NCBI GenBank assembly: GCA_032718475.1
Contig: JAUCBJ010007265.1
Coordinates: 1-64,000, forward strand
Direction: 5' to 3'
DNA length: 64,000 nt
From: Nemertoderma westbladi
Taxonomy: Eukaryota; Xenacoelomorpha; Nemertodermatida; Nemertodermatidae
Each line of letters starts with the position of its first letter. The stretch's first letter is position 1. Below, in pieces: positions 11,451-22,539 of the stretch. Position numbers and translations under genes: made by a program. The notes beneath the pieces are model-generated. The model ran no database searches and had not been told where the DNA came from. It saw only the letters and a list, made by a program, of their open reading frames with translations.

Positions 11451-11804
11451 AAACAGTAATACCACAGTAACTGGATAATTTTTATGTGAATAATATTGGT
11501 TAAATTTCGGTAATATTAATGTTAGTATTTGTTTTTCTATTGCAGATAACGACACTGAGTGGCCACAACCACCAAACGGCACTCAGCCATCTCACCACCA
11601 TTGGTGCCTCAGCTATATTCGGATATTACACGTCCATCAACAAGTGGAACACGTTATTAGTATTATTTAATAAATTTATTATAGCTAAAATAACGAGAAT
11701 TATTATCACTGAACAAACACAAAAAAATACTAATTCATTCGTACTTATTATATATTACCATAAAGTAAAATTACCAGTCTTATAAAGTAAAGTTACTGGT
11801 GATC

Positions 11805-12030
11805 TTGTGTCTTGAAACATCACAGATTACCCATAGGCTCATCTCTGGCTTTTACCTGCACAGTAAGAAAGGCCACACTATCTCCCAAGGTAAACCAATC
11901 CGTAACTACCCAACCCTTTTCGCCAAAACTAAAGATAAAACTAAAAACCCATATCGCTGGGTTGTTAAGAAATTGTAACTGACTCGGATTGGCATCGAAC
12001 AAGCGACCTCCCAACTCAAAGCTGTAATCA
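11805..12030 (-). repeat. SINE-like copy 2
   Basis: A second minus-strand copy of the repeat at 11266-11450. It shares 'ccgagtcagttacaatttct', 'aacaacccagcgatatgg' and the tail 'agagatgagcctatgggtaa', with a degenerate B box (tgttcgatgcc). A longer internal region is present than in copy 1. Confidence 0.5.
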
Positions 12031-12255
12031 ATTAGTCATTATAGAATAACTACTGTATTCGCAGATTTTAAAAGTAATTCTTTAGATATTTTCATAGGAC
12101 TCTACATACCTAATAACAATAATATACAATAACAATAATCATATTTTTATGCAATTATCACTAACATTACATTAATTCAGCATTAAGCATTAATTAATAT
12201 TAAGCTTAAAATTAAAAGGTTAAAGATATTAATAATTTTGTATATTATTTTTTAG

Positions 12256-12701
12256 ATTTAAATGCACACCAGCCTACTCAACACCGAGTTACTCTATCGG
12301 ACATCCAAACGCTAAGGAATGGAGTGGCAACAGAAGGTCGACGTGTTGTGGAGTGTGGCGGCGGCGGGGACTGTCAGTACCTCGCCGTTTCTGTTTCCGT
12401 TGACGCCCTACTCGGAGAACGACGACAATTAACTCCTATTGAACTTCGTAATGCCGTTGCGGAGGAGTTAGAAAGAAATAGAAGTACGTATGTACCATTT
12501 ATAGCCACTGTAGGAGGCAGAGAGCAAGATCAACAATATAATAGATATGTGGATGGGGTACGTAATGGGGGGGCTTGGGGGGATCATATCACACTAACAG
12601 TTATGGCCAAAATACTTCATATCAAAATTGTCGTTTTCCATATGGGGGACAACTCAAAGTTTGCTGACATCACTGACAAAGCATTAAATTCGAACTATTG
12701 A
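12256..12701 (+). pseudogene. OTU-type cysteine protease domain of a Helentron
   Basis: The frame is open from about 12256, just after a splice-acceptor-like tract (tttttttag), through the alternative start at 12324 to a stop at 12699-12701. It contains GGGGDCQYLAVSVSV, which fits the OTU Asp-x-Cys nucleophile motif, then LRNAVAEEL and WGDHITLTVMAKILHIKIVVF, the usual OTU core. The C-terminal catalytic histidine segment is not in the frame. OTU domains are known in Helentron (Helitron2) proteins, and Rep-like pieces follow on the same strand, so I assign it to a degraded Helentron rather than a host deubiquitinase. Confidence 0.75.
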
Positions 12702-12804
12702 ATGGATGTTAAGTGTCCCCTTGGTTGCGATGAGTACATCGAATTTGTAAACTTACTTCCTTTACTTTCTACTTTTTACATCTTTTCATTTCTAAATTTC
12801 AGGC

Positions 12805-13297
12805 ATTTAAAGCCAACAAACTTTTAATCCGCGGTATACGTACCGATTACCCAGAGGACTGTCCAACAGATTTAGGTTACATTGTTAAACCGTCTGTAGT
12901 TGTCTGTCCAAAGCAAGGATTGTGTGTAGCTTTTTGTAGGGGCCATAAAGATGCTGAACACGAATATATACACGTACCCAAACACCCTAGACAAGACCCA
13001 CTACAATATCCTGACAGACTTGCACCAGCGACAGTGACACCAAATATAGTTAGGGACACAAATATTGGACAATGTACTAGTAGTTTACCTGTAGTGAAGG
13101 AAATAGGAGGATACCATGGGATTAGTAGTACTTCACTTACACCAATGACAGAGTACAATATACCCGATAACCGCCTGTTCTCTGATGAGAGACTTGTTCT
13201 AGAACAGATACCAGACATTTTACACTGTACTCTTAATAATCAAGTGTTGGGGGAACATTGGGCTAAGGAAGTTTTAACATATATCCAGAGGATTTAG
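12805..13297 (+). pseudogene. Helentron-associated coding segment of unknown function
   Basis: A frame of about 160 codons begins at a splice-acceptor-like 'tttctaaatttcag' and ends at 13297. It reads AFKANKLLIRGIRTDYPEDC and GYIVKPSVVVCPKQGLC, then a region with repeated conserved-looking LPVVKEIGGYHGISS. It lies between the OTU fragment and the Rep-like region on the same strand. It is probably the continuation of the OTU-containing N-terminal half of the element, but I recognise no domain. Confidence 0.5.
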
Positions 13298-14090
13298 TAG
13301 AGCTTTGCATGAAGGGAGCAACATATGTACCGATAGGGGGGGGGGGGGGGGGGGGGGGGGCATACCGACAGTGGCAGGATTATGTAAAATTAGATAAAGG
13401 TAAGAAAGACGGACATAAAGACTATGCAGACAGACAGACACGGAGCTGACTCTTTCCAAATAAGTTTAAACCCTATGCTATCACTTACATCTTCATCAGT
13501 TCAACTTCTTGCACATTCACCACCCATGTATAATTTACTAATCTCCAACAAAGACAAGGACAAATATACCAAACTTTTACTGGACACTACCCTTAAAGAC
13601 GAAACAGAAGTTACACTCAGTGAGCGCGTTTTAAATCAGATGAACTTACGTGCCCGGGTCACGTTTTAAATCAGCATGGTTTAACAGCACTACAAAAAGC
13701 TACCACAATCCTTAGTAATACTATACCGAGGGTTCAAATGAGGGATAATTTAGGTCAACCAAAAGGGGGCGAAGTATAAATATTTATTAGAAATCGATGC
13801 TACAGACGGTTTAATTATAATCTAATAGTTTTTAATGGTTAGGGGGTGCTGATAATTTACTAATGAAATGATGGGGAATATTATGTGCAGGCTGTAGGTA
13901 GTAACGAGGGTATACTATTTAGGTGGGGTGAAGATTATTTTTTTAAGATACTTTGGGAAACAAATTTAAGGACAATTTAAATACATCAAATATTTTAAAA
14001 CATTTCTCCTACATACTCTTTTGTAAATTAACATCTGGGGATGGGCCTGATAAAATTAAAGAACTTACCAACCTAGCTGGTCAATCAAAA
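13298..14090 (+). other. Degenerate part of the Helentron with poly(G) tract
   Basis: Short interrupted frames continue on the plus strand (13424-13669; 'VLNQHGLTALQKATTILSN' around 13665-13720), and a 25-G run lies at 13336-13360. It appears to be decayed coding sequence between the OTU and Rep sections. Confidence 0.45.
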
Positions 14091-14095
14091 TTAAA

Positions 14096-14881
14096 GTGCA
14101 ATCTGCACCCAGACAATTATTTAGTAAAGTTACCGTTAATCGACAACAACCACCCATTATTATTGAAGGGCGTACTAAAACTGCTCGGTACAAGTGTCCA
14201 CATGGAATCCAACTGTTCGACTGCCCAGTTTCCCTTTGCTACACCCACGCTAAACCGCTCATTCTGCTCCCACATGAGACCCTGGTTAACACGCCAAGTC
14301 TGCAGCAAATGAACCGTGTTACTCAACAAGCCGACCAACCTCTGGACGAAGAGATTAGGGACAGCGAGGAGGAGGTGTTAGGGAGATTCATCGACCAACC
14401 AGACCAAGATGTTCTCCACTACATCGAGCTACTCGACCGCATTATTGGTCTCGTTGGAGCCCACGCACAGTCTGAGGTACCATCCGATGCATCCACTCTC
14501 TTATCCAATCCTCAGAAAGTGCCCATCTACGATGTCAATATCTCAGTCCACATTCTCCTCAACCAACAGCTGGGAACATTGTGCCGAGCCTATACACCCT
14601 ATGCTCAATCTAATTTTAATAGACTGCTAAGCCATATTATTTCACTAAACACTGATGTTACTGTGCCATTGTTACAAATTGAGGGCATTCTTTTTCCACG
14701 TATTTTTTGGGCAATGAAAAACGAGTCTGTTTTGGGGGCTCTGCCATCTGTGCTCTTTACAAACAGGGGTACAAACAGAAGGGGGGTGGCGACCCTAGAG
14801 GACCATTTAGATATTAGGTTAAGGGATGGGAGTTTGCATACCTCTATATGTCTGCCTTATTTATGTAGGGTTTGTTTTTGA
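14096..14881 (+). pseudogene. Helentron RepHel N-terminal region with Cys/His cluster
   Basis: A frame of about 260 codons. A cysteine/histidine cluster near the start (YKCPHGIQLF, CPVSLCYTH) resembles the zinc-binding N terminus of Helitron proteins. The later block IEGILFPRIFWAMKNESVLG and ALPSVLFTNRGTNRRGVATL is the conserved segment that precedes Rep in Helentron-type proteins (family knowledge, from memory). The frame breaks at 14881 and continues in another phase at about 14885, so it is frameshifted. Confidence 0.7.
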
Positions 14882-14884
14882 TGT

Positions 14885-15350
14885 TCTACTTAACCGGCAG
14901 TTAGTTCTTACTAAAGGGCTTGAGTTTCTAACCAAGAGGACTGCTGAGTTTAAGTTGCAAGAAAGTAAGATAAATTTTGACGAGGCAGATTCTCGTAGAA
15001 AATTAAAGGAACTCGCAGCCCTGACGAGGGAGGCGCCCTGTGATTACTTTGTCACATTCACTTGTAATGATTCAGAAACACCAGGCTTCGCCCCTCTTTA
15101 TAATATAATTAAAGAAGTGTTCGGCCATACCGAGTTTTTCCAAGAGAAACTCGAAAGTTACGGTGTGCGTCTAGCCCAGGCTTGGCATCGGACTGTAAGC
15201 AATGATGAAAACTGGATCCAATACAGTCCCCACAAGAGCCAATGGGCAAAATTAAAAGGATATGTTGGAGGTATGAATTCCAAAGCCAAAGTTCTCCGGG
15301 TAACAAACCCCATATGGGGCTATCCTTACATCCGGGTGAAACCCCTCTAG
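14885..15350 (+). pseudogene. Helentron Rep (HUH nuclease) domain, first part
   Basis: Continues the preceding fragment after a frameshift. It contains RRKLKELAALTREAPCDYFV followed by TFTCNDSETPGFAPL, which matches Rep motif 1 (the F-x-T-x-T-x-N type block). The expected HUH histidine pair is not visible. A further frame break occurs near 15350-15385 ('NVFAANPRV' in one phase, FHEYFN in the next). Confidence 0.7.
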
Positions 15351-15385
15351 ATCATCAGAAACGTGTTTGCTGCTAATCCAAGAGT

Positions 15386-15877
15386 TTGTTCCACGAATAT
15401 TTTAATACAGATGACGCAACACAATTAAGGGATGGGCTCATTAGGGATTTTAATGATTATGGGGAGTTTTTAAATAAATTTCAACTTTTTCAGACTCACG
15501 ATTGCAAAAAAGCGCGCGGGGGGGGGCGTTGCAAAAAACGAACTGACAGTGATGGGAAGTTTATTTGTAGATACAAAAAATATCCAGATTCTGGGAAGTA
15601 TGGTTTTATAGAACACGAAAACTTATATACAGAAAAAACTTTCGATAAATTTGTAGATCTAGGATTGGCAGGATACAGGAATGACGATGTGACAGACCCT
15701 TTGTTGAACCCATTGTTTATTGCTGGAATACACACTTACCCAGCAATGGGCTCTGAGTTTTTCACACTGACGGTACCGCGTTTGTTTGTTATTATGCGAG
15801 CTGCTGGCAATGTGCAAGTAGTTAATTCGCGATTCCAAAAATCGTATTTATTAAAATACGCTGCCGGGAAAGAATAA
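15386..15877 (+). pseudogene. Helentron Rep domain, C-terminal part with two-tyrosine motif
   Basis: A frame of about 163 codons with a Cys/His segment (FQTHDCKKARGGGRCKKR, ICRYKKYP) and, at its end, SYLLKYAAGKE, which fits Rep motif 3 with two tyrosines four residues apart. In Helitrons this is the nick/ligation site. Coding similarity peters out after 15877, with short frames to about 16217. The helicase half does not follow here, so the copy lacks it; a helicase fragment lies upstream at 9604-10596. Confidence 0.72.
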
Positions 15878-16217
15878 CATAAAAAGCATATTGTTAAGGA
15901 AACAAAGGAACCCGGGGTGTTTGAGGGGGGAGCGAGGGGGCAGTTCAATGAAAAAAGTGGCAGAATAAAAAAGGGAGAAAAAAAATACTGGGTACATGAC
16001 TCGTAATATCAGTGTTTATGAAACAATATGGCATTGCTTAGATTTCGAATATTTCTATACAAATGTTGACTTCACCCACATCACGACCTTAGCCCCTGAA
16101 AATAGACCGGCTGTAGTCAACGAATTTCCTTGGCAGAAAATAAAGAAACTAGTTGATGAAAACCAATCACTAGTTTCAATTACTAGACGTGAAAATTTAG
16201 CCCCTCTCTACCCTTAG

Positions 16218-16692
16218 AGCTTTTTGTACACCCATCTATGGAAACACCTTATGGGCAAGACGGAATTATTCTGAATTAGCTTATAATAAGTTGCGTGTAG
16301 CTTATAATAAATAACTCCGCTAGAATGCTCTTTAAAATACCTCGGATGACTAATGGCGAACCAACAAGTATATCTGTATCATTTGGTACACTTAATATCT
16401 TACCTATATAATTTTAATACTTTTCAAGCCCTATATTTTTTACTCATTATAATATTAATTTCATAAAAGGTGAAATATAATAAGTGTCAGTGAAAGCGAA
16501 AAGGTACCTTAAGGTGAAAATATCATTTTGAGAAAAACCCAATTTATGAAAAAAATACACTCTCAAAACAAATTTTTCAATGATTTGATTTTCAGTGGGA
16601 TATATGCAGTAATTTAAGATAAGTTAAATGCAGGTTTTGCAGTAATTGCTAATACTGTAATCCTAATACTAATCTAATACCCTACAAATAAA
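16218..16692. other. AT-rich non-coding stretch
   Basis: No gene or repeat of note is seen. It separates the Rep remains from direct repeat A copy 2. Confidence 0.5.
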
Positions 16693-17110
16693 TGAATCAT
16701 GGACCGCATAAACATAAGTGGGAATTAACCACATATTTCCATTTTCAACAGTACCGGTACTGATTCGGGTCGAGGTCGTGGGCATGGGTGGGGCCGTCGT
16801 GGGCGGCGATTCCGCCCATACACTGCCCCCCCCCCCCCCCCCCCCCTGTCGACCATGCTTCTATCGACGTGGTACACCGGTGCCGCTGGCACCACCGGCA
16901 CCATCTCCCCCACCGCCGGCGCCATCCACGCCACCACCGGCCCCATCACCGCCGCCACTGAAGGTGGACTTTAATTTATTTATAATAATAGTTAAAAATT
17001 CTTGAATTATTATTAATGAACGCAAAGAAAAAGTGACAAATTTCTTCGAAATTAAATTTCATTAGTTTAGAAGACTTGAAACATCTTGCTCTACCCCGAG
17101 GCTCATCTCT
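16693..17110 (+). repeat. Direct repeat A, copy 2
   Basis: A second copy of 10766-11305. The ATG mini-frame is interrupted by TAA after nine codons. It has a 21-C tract (16826-16846) where copy 1 has only six C, and a shorter GC-rich codon repeat. Its tail also ends in 'cccgaggctcatctct'. The two copies are 5.9 kb apart and enclose the OTU-Rep block. Confidence 0.85.
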
Positions 17111-18712
17111 ATGAAACATGAAATTCGTTTTTAAGGGGCAGTGAAAAGAGACTTCATTATCCGTTATACAAAGTATTTGATCAATCAGCAATTTTTCTCA
17201 TGTGATGAGGAGACAAAAACAGGTTGCATTCTTTGTTTGGTATGTTTGAACATAGAGTAGATAGCAAAGCCTACTAAACTAATAAAATTGATAGAAATAA
17301 CGTACAGTGAGAAATAGGTGAGGGTATGGGACTATTATTATTTATATAACTGATAGAAATAACGTACAGTGAGAAATAGATTCTTTGACTATAGTATACT
17401 GGGTATATACTGAATTATTCACACCTACATAAAAGGTTACTCTATCCTTACGCTACCCCTTACGCTACCCCCCCCCCCCCCCCCCCCCATATGTAATCAA
17501 TTTATAGGACAATATGGATGTAAATTACATGGAATATTGAAAGAACTGGACAAATAACCTTTACATGAGGATGTAGTGAGGGACAGGTTGCTATGTCTAT
17601 CATATACAATATATGCTTCATAATAACCTGGTATACTCAAATATTGCCAGCTCAATATTGCAGAGCTCAACATAAGAGCAGTGCCTGTAATCATATTTCC
17701 ATTCATTTCTGTTATTATTCAAATTAATTACTACCAGACACAACTGCAATGGGAATTTGATTCCAACTGATAATTACCAGTCCAGTACCAGGCATATTAA
17801 CATTAATTATTAATTGCCAATCTGCCAGTCCGCCAGTAAGAGTCAGCTACAACTCCAATAATTTGAAAATTGTACTTGTACCGGTAGCATTAATTATTTA
17901 GTTGGCGTTACCATGTGTAACAGACTGACAGAACAGGTGGTTATTGCAGTATTGTGTGGATGTGCAGTGCACATGATTGCAACTATGCAATCAGGCAATG
18001 CAAGGAAAAAATATTAAATCAATAACAATTAGAAAGTCATTTCTAGTTAATTACATTTCGTTATATAGGCGAGGTATATGGCGAGGTATATAGAGTATTA
18101 AAGTAATATTTTTATTTATTTTATATTTATTTATTTATATTTGGTGTAGACTATCTGTAGCAAACTATACCAACAACCGGTACAACAAAATCCCTAATTA
18201 ACAAATTAACTGTAACCTCAGAATATGAGAATATATCCAGACCATCCTGGTGCCATTAATATAAGAATGAAGCGAAGGTACTGTAAATGTAGGAATGTGG
18301 AAATATGTTTTACATAGATCTTAGACCAATATAATAATAAATACCGCTAGGTCGACCTGCAACTAATTATTATTAAACATTGCCACCAATCAACTAATAG
18401 GATGTGAATGTCAACATATCGCTACAAGCTAACCAAGTAAGATTAATGGGAGGTTATTGAGTTTGTCTTCCCTGCTTGAACAATGGCTTATCCAATGAGA
18501 TGCAGTTTGGTGTAACTAACTAAAGCCAATATGGAGCCCGTTAAACACCCTTCATGGAATAGTGGTAAACCCGATACACAGGGAATACCAATATGGAGTG
18601 TCTGTCTATATCCTATTATCCTATGTGCTGGTTTATCTGAGGACATATGGGGGGTGAGCTACATAAAAGGTAGGCTTGATGTTAATACCAGGGTGGCCCG
18701 GCAGCATATTTA
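17111..18712. other. Non-coding region with poly(C) tract and 73-bp direct repeat copy 2
   Basis: No gene is supported. It contains a 22-bp duplicated word ('gatagaaataacgtacagtg', near 17289 and 17352), a 21-C run at 17468-17488, and the 73-bp repeat at 17611-17683 that matches 9433-9505. The remainder is AT-rich unique sequence. Confidence 0.6.
17611..17683 (+). repeat. 73-bp direct repeat, copy 2
   Basis: One mismatch to 9433-9505 across the whole length; flanks are unrelated. With copy 1 it brackets the Helentron zone. Confidence 0.9.
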
Positions 18713-18821
18713 CAAACCCCATACCGTCTCGACTGAGGCAATGCTATTCAATCTAAAGGAAGAACCAATCAGAGTCCAGCAGATAATATAAATAACTGGT
18801 CCTGAGACGGTATGGGGTTTG
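18713..18821. mobile_element. Foldback MITE, copy 1
   Basis: A 109-bp element with 18-bp perfect inverted ends (caaaccccataccgtctc and its complement). It has no coding capacity. A related copy lies in reverse orientation at 19905-20020, and homology extends some 20 bp beyond one end (ggcccggc...tattta). Confidence 0.8.
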
Positions 18822-19427
18822 GGATTACACCACTGACAAACCAACCCCATACGATTGCGGCACTTTAATAAATAAATAAATTGTGCTATGAATGCTGTGA
18901 ATGAAAATATAATTAGTGGGAATATTGCCCTCGGCACATGGCATATGTTATTAGGGGAGATAATAGTGGAACTTTACTATGGTGCTTAATTCATGTTCTT
19001 TTATCAAGTAGAAACGGATATTTATTTATCGAAGAACAGTGCCTGTGAGTGGAAATTCTCGACAGATATTAATTAAACCATTTCCATTAATTATGGTCGT
19101 AAACCTTGCGTAATGCGATTCATAACATATCCATATGCGAATATGATGCTTAAAATTCAAATATAATATATGATCTCAATGCATATATTCTTCATTTCCA
19201 ACGGTGCACCGATTTTTGCTTTAGTGTAAAATGTTCTGGTGCAGTTCCTGATTTTGATGATATCATACGATTCTAACCCTGTCGCAGCAAAGTGTCAAAA
19301 ATGTAGGCTATATAGACAATCAATCCTGATAATATTTATTATACCTGTGTTCAAGGTAATTATTAAAAATTTTAAATAGAATTTAAGAATAGTATGAAAA
19401 ATAAATAATAATTTATTACAAGTATCG
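18822..19427. other. Non-coding AT-rich stretch
   Basis: No gene, repeat or RNA is recognised. Confidence 0.5.
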
Positions 19428-19699
19428 CCCATGTGAAGAATACCAGGATTTCACTTTTCGGTCGACTTTTTATTGGAATTTTATATAGGAAGATTTTTTA
19501 TTTTTTTAATTTATCTTTATTAAGTGTTTTATAGCGCTTATTTCTGTCTTATAACCTGTACATATACTATGCGTTTATTGTTTTGGTTAGATTAAGCCTT
19601 TCTGTAACTTGTGTTTTTGGTGAAAACCTGGTATTCTTCACATGGGGGTAACTGCAAAGTGAAATATAACGGCAGAAAGTCTGGTATTCTTCACATGGG
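19428..19699. mobile_element. Foldback element with 19-bp inverted ends
   Basis: The 19-bp word cccatgtgaagaataccag at 19428-19446 has its exact complement at 19628-19646 and again at 19681-19699. The inner sequence 'tttcactttt'/'aaagtgaaat' extends the inverted homology. It is non-coding, a MITE-like element with a duplicated right end. Confidence 0.75.
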
Positions 19700-19904
19700 C
19701 CAAAACCATCTTCATTATTATTATATATTTATATTTCCTGCTAATCTACACTCCAATTTGTTTTTTAGTCTGCACGGCACGGCACGCCACGCCCATTGCG
19801 CATTGCCCACATACATCTCCCAAAGTACTTCTTTATTTATTGTATCTTTTCCATTTAATAAGTGCCGACATCGCCTGGGCTGGGGTTTGGATGTGGTATA
19901 TTCC

Positions 19905-20020
19905 CAAACCCCATACGAGTTCACTGAGTGCACTGAGTTCCTTATCACAACTGCTGATCTCTGATTGGTTCTTAGTTCAGGTTGAATTACATTGCCAGTG
20001 CCGAGACTGTATGGGGTTTG
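19905..20020. mobile_element. Foldback MITE, copy 2 (inverted relative to copy 1)
   Basis: A 116-bp relative of 18713-18821 with caaaccccatac...gtatggggtttg ends. The adjoining 'taaatatggggcccggc' is the complement of the flank left of copy 1, so copies 1 and 2 form an inverted pair 1.2 kb apart. Confidence 0.75.
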
Positions 20021-20489
20021 TAAATATGGGGCCCGGCGGAATTGGATTTTGGGTGGAGTAATATTGCAAAATGCATAATATATTATCCAATTTAAACACA
20101 GCAGCTAAAATTAAAGAAAAAATGCCAGTTCGGTGTATATTGACTTCAAAACTTAATATAATTTACTCATTCTATAGTCTATATCTATAATCAGCCTGCG
20201 GCATTGCTGCTGCACATTGAGATGCTATGATGGCTTAATAATAATAGTTTTGTGCCGCCACCATGAAATTTTCAATTGGCTTGCGGTAATGCAGCGTGCA
20301 TTAAGAATCCTTTACAGTTCTACCTTGTAAGGGACAGGGTTGCAGTGGTGTGCTTTTATACCGTCAAGCGGGGTGACTTGGATAATTAGAAGGCCTTTAA
20401 TTGGATGTTTCCATAGCACCTTCAGGGGAACTGATTATGGCGGGAGTTTTGGTTTAGTGTAATCTGCTATGATAGAGTGTTCATTTCAT
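20021..20489. other. Non-coding stretch
   Basis: No gene is supported. Short frames lack any recognisable motif. Confidence 0.5.
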
Positions 20490-21400
20490 GTGTGGCTTTT
20501 AATATAAATGCTACTTAAATTATTTATGTAATATTACATATTATTTTATTACCTTTAACAAGGGATGTTACCACATACGTGAAAACAAGTTTTTTGCTCC
20601 AATCGTGTCTTTATGAATGAAATATTAAAAATTAGAAAGTTTCATGGGTGGCTTTTAATATTACATTCTAGTCAAATTTTTTATATTTCATCAAGACAAA
20701 ACTTATTTTCATGTATGTACATAATTGGGTCATAAACATCCTTTGTCAAAGGTAATAATATTTAGTATTACATAAATAGTTAAATAGCATTTAAATTAAA
20801 AGCCACCCATGACAATTTTTTTTTATATTTTATTTATCAAGACATGATTGGAGCAAAAAAACTTGTTTTCATGCATGTGGTTACATCCCTTGTTAAAGGT
20901 AATAATATTTAGCATTAGATAAATAATTAAATAGCATTTAAATTAAAAGCCACCTATGAAAATTTTTTTTTATATTTTATTTATCAAGACATGATTGGAG
21001 CAAAAACTTGTTTTCATGCATGTGGTTACAGCCCTTGTTAAAGGTAATAATATTTAGTATTAAATAAATAGTTAAATAGCATTTAAATTAAAAGCCACTC
21101 ATGAAATTTTTTTTTTTATATTTTATTTATCAAGACATGATTGGAGCAAAAAAAACTTGTTTTCATGCATGTGGTAACATCTTTTGTTAAAAGTAATAAT
21201 ATTTAGTATTAAATAAATAATTAATTAGCACTTAAATTAAAAGCCACCCATGAAATTTTAAAATTTTTATTTGTGTACAATGTGACAGCAATGGAGCAAA
21301 ATAAACCAGTCAATATGTTTGGGGAGTAAGTGTTAAAATTTAGTAATATTTAGTATTAAATAATTTCTTAAATAGTATTAATTTAAAAGCCACCCATGAA
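20490..21400. repeat. ~146-bp tandem repeat array with an inversion
   Basis: The block 'aaattaaaagccacccatga' recurs at about 20803, 20948, 21091, 21240 and 21386 (spacing 143-149 bp). Between occurrences runs a shared segment with 'caagacatgattggagcaaaa', 'acttgttttcatgcatgtgg' and 'ggtaataatatttagtatta'. Two further copies near 20497 and 20648 lie in the opposite orientation (gtggcttttaat), so the array contains a head-to-head junction near 20700. It is non-coding. Confidence 0.88.
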
Positions 21401-21509
21401 ATATTTTAATTTTTGTCAATTTTTACGTTAGTGGACCACTAAGCTCAAAAAAATTGTTTTCATGCACGGGGTCCAAACTTTTCCAAAAACCCAGTTAAGC
21501 CCCACTGTA

Positions 21510-22045
21510 ATCCCAGCTTGTCAACAAAGTGGTGCACCACAACACCGTACCCCATGACTTTCGCAAGACTATCTGCATCTTAAAGGCCAGTATCCTTTAA
21601 AAGGCGTCTCACAAAAGTCATGGGCTGTCCGCCATGCCTATTTTCTCCATGGGGCTGCCAAAGTAAAAGATTGTGCACAGGCAGGTCCTCATGGTGAAAA
21701 CACTGTCCTGCAAAGTGGAGGTGGCTTTGTTCTAGTGTCAAGCTTGGGGAAACCAATGAGACACCTCCAATGTTATATCGTGTCTGGTTGGAGATATGTG
21801 CATTTTACTTGACATAGTGAAATAGTGAACCCGATGTAGCATTCTTGTGAATATGCCATCCAGATAATTGGCGTCATCAGCAGTTAGACCCCAGCATGAA
21901 CTCCCATAGAGGAGTACTGGAACTACTTCTTCTCTAATGCTGCCTATGCCTTTTCCTTTTTCGAAGGTCCTCACATGACTTCCAGATCCATGATCCCAGG
22001 TAACAGAAGTTGTCCATGTCTCCATGTCCAAGTTAACTGTCAAAA
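21510..22045 (-). pseudogene. LINE pol C-terminal fragment
   Basis: A minus-strand reading (22043-21738 open) includes NSKKTEILTVN, VVPVLLYGSSCWGL and IFTRMLHRVHYF, the post-RT segment of a LINE. The lower-coordinate half (21510-21790) is homologous to 55685-55960 at DNA level (shared 'gtcatgggctgtcc', 'aaggccagt.tccttta'), so both belong to one family. Frames are broken; no RT core is present. Confidence 0.75.
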
Positions 22046-22539
22046 TTTCGGTCTTCTTGGAGTTAACAAACGCTAATGGTTACGCTTATGGTTAATGCTA
22101 ACGCTCACGAGCCTTCTGGTCTCCTCTACTCGCTCGTTGCTGCTTCGTCGATCGACCTCGCCCCATGAAATGACTCAACGGTGATTTCGGTCTACATGGG
22201 CTAGGACTCCTGCGATGGGTTTTCTGCGGTTCTTGAACGCTAGGAAAAGGAACGACTGGCGTCTGACAAAGTCGTTGTGTGCTCAAACCAAGCAATCCTC
22301 ATCCAACTCCAGGTGTGTCTAATCGGATCGAATTTGGATGGAGTTTCGATAACGCTTTGAGGGAGTATGGGAAGCGGAATCGAACTATCTGCTGACACCT
22401 TACTCTCATTATTATTATTCAGTTCATTATTCGGTTATTATTCAGAAGATAAATTTAATAGTGAATTCTCTAACCTAAAAAAATCACCATCGCTATCCAT
22501 TTTTTAGCTTGAACTGTAGGAGTCTTATCATCCAATTTA
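22046..22539. other. Linker between LINE fragments
   Basis: No gene is supported. It contains a stretch of non-AT-rich sequence with weak minus-strand frames and a short 'attatta' run. Nothing is assigned. Confidence 0.4.

Noticed and set aside
12256-12701. Host deubiquitinase gene (OTU family)
   Set aside because: No catalytic histidine segment, and Rep-like Helentron fragments follow on the same strand.
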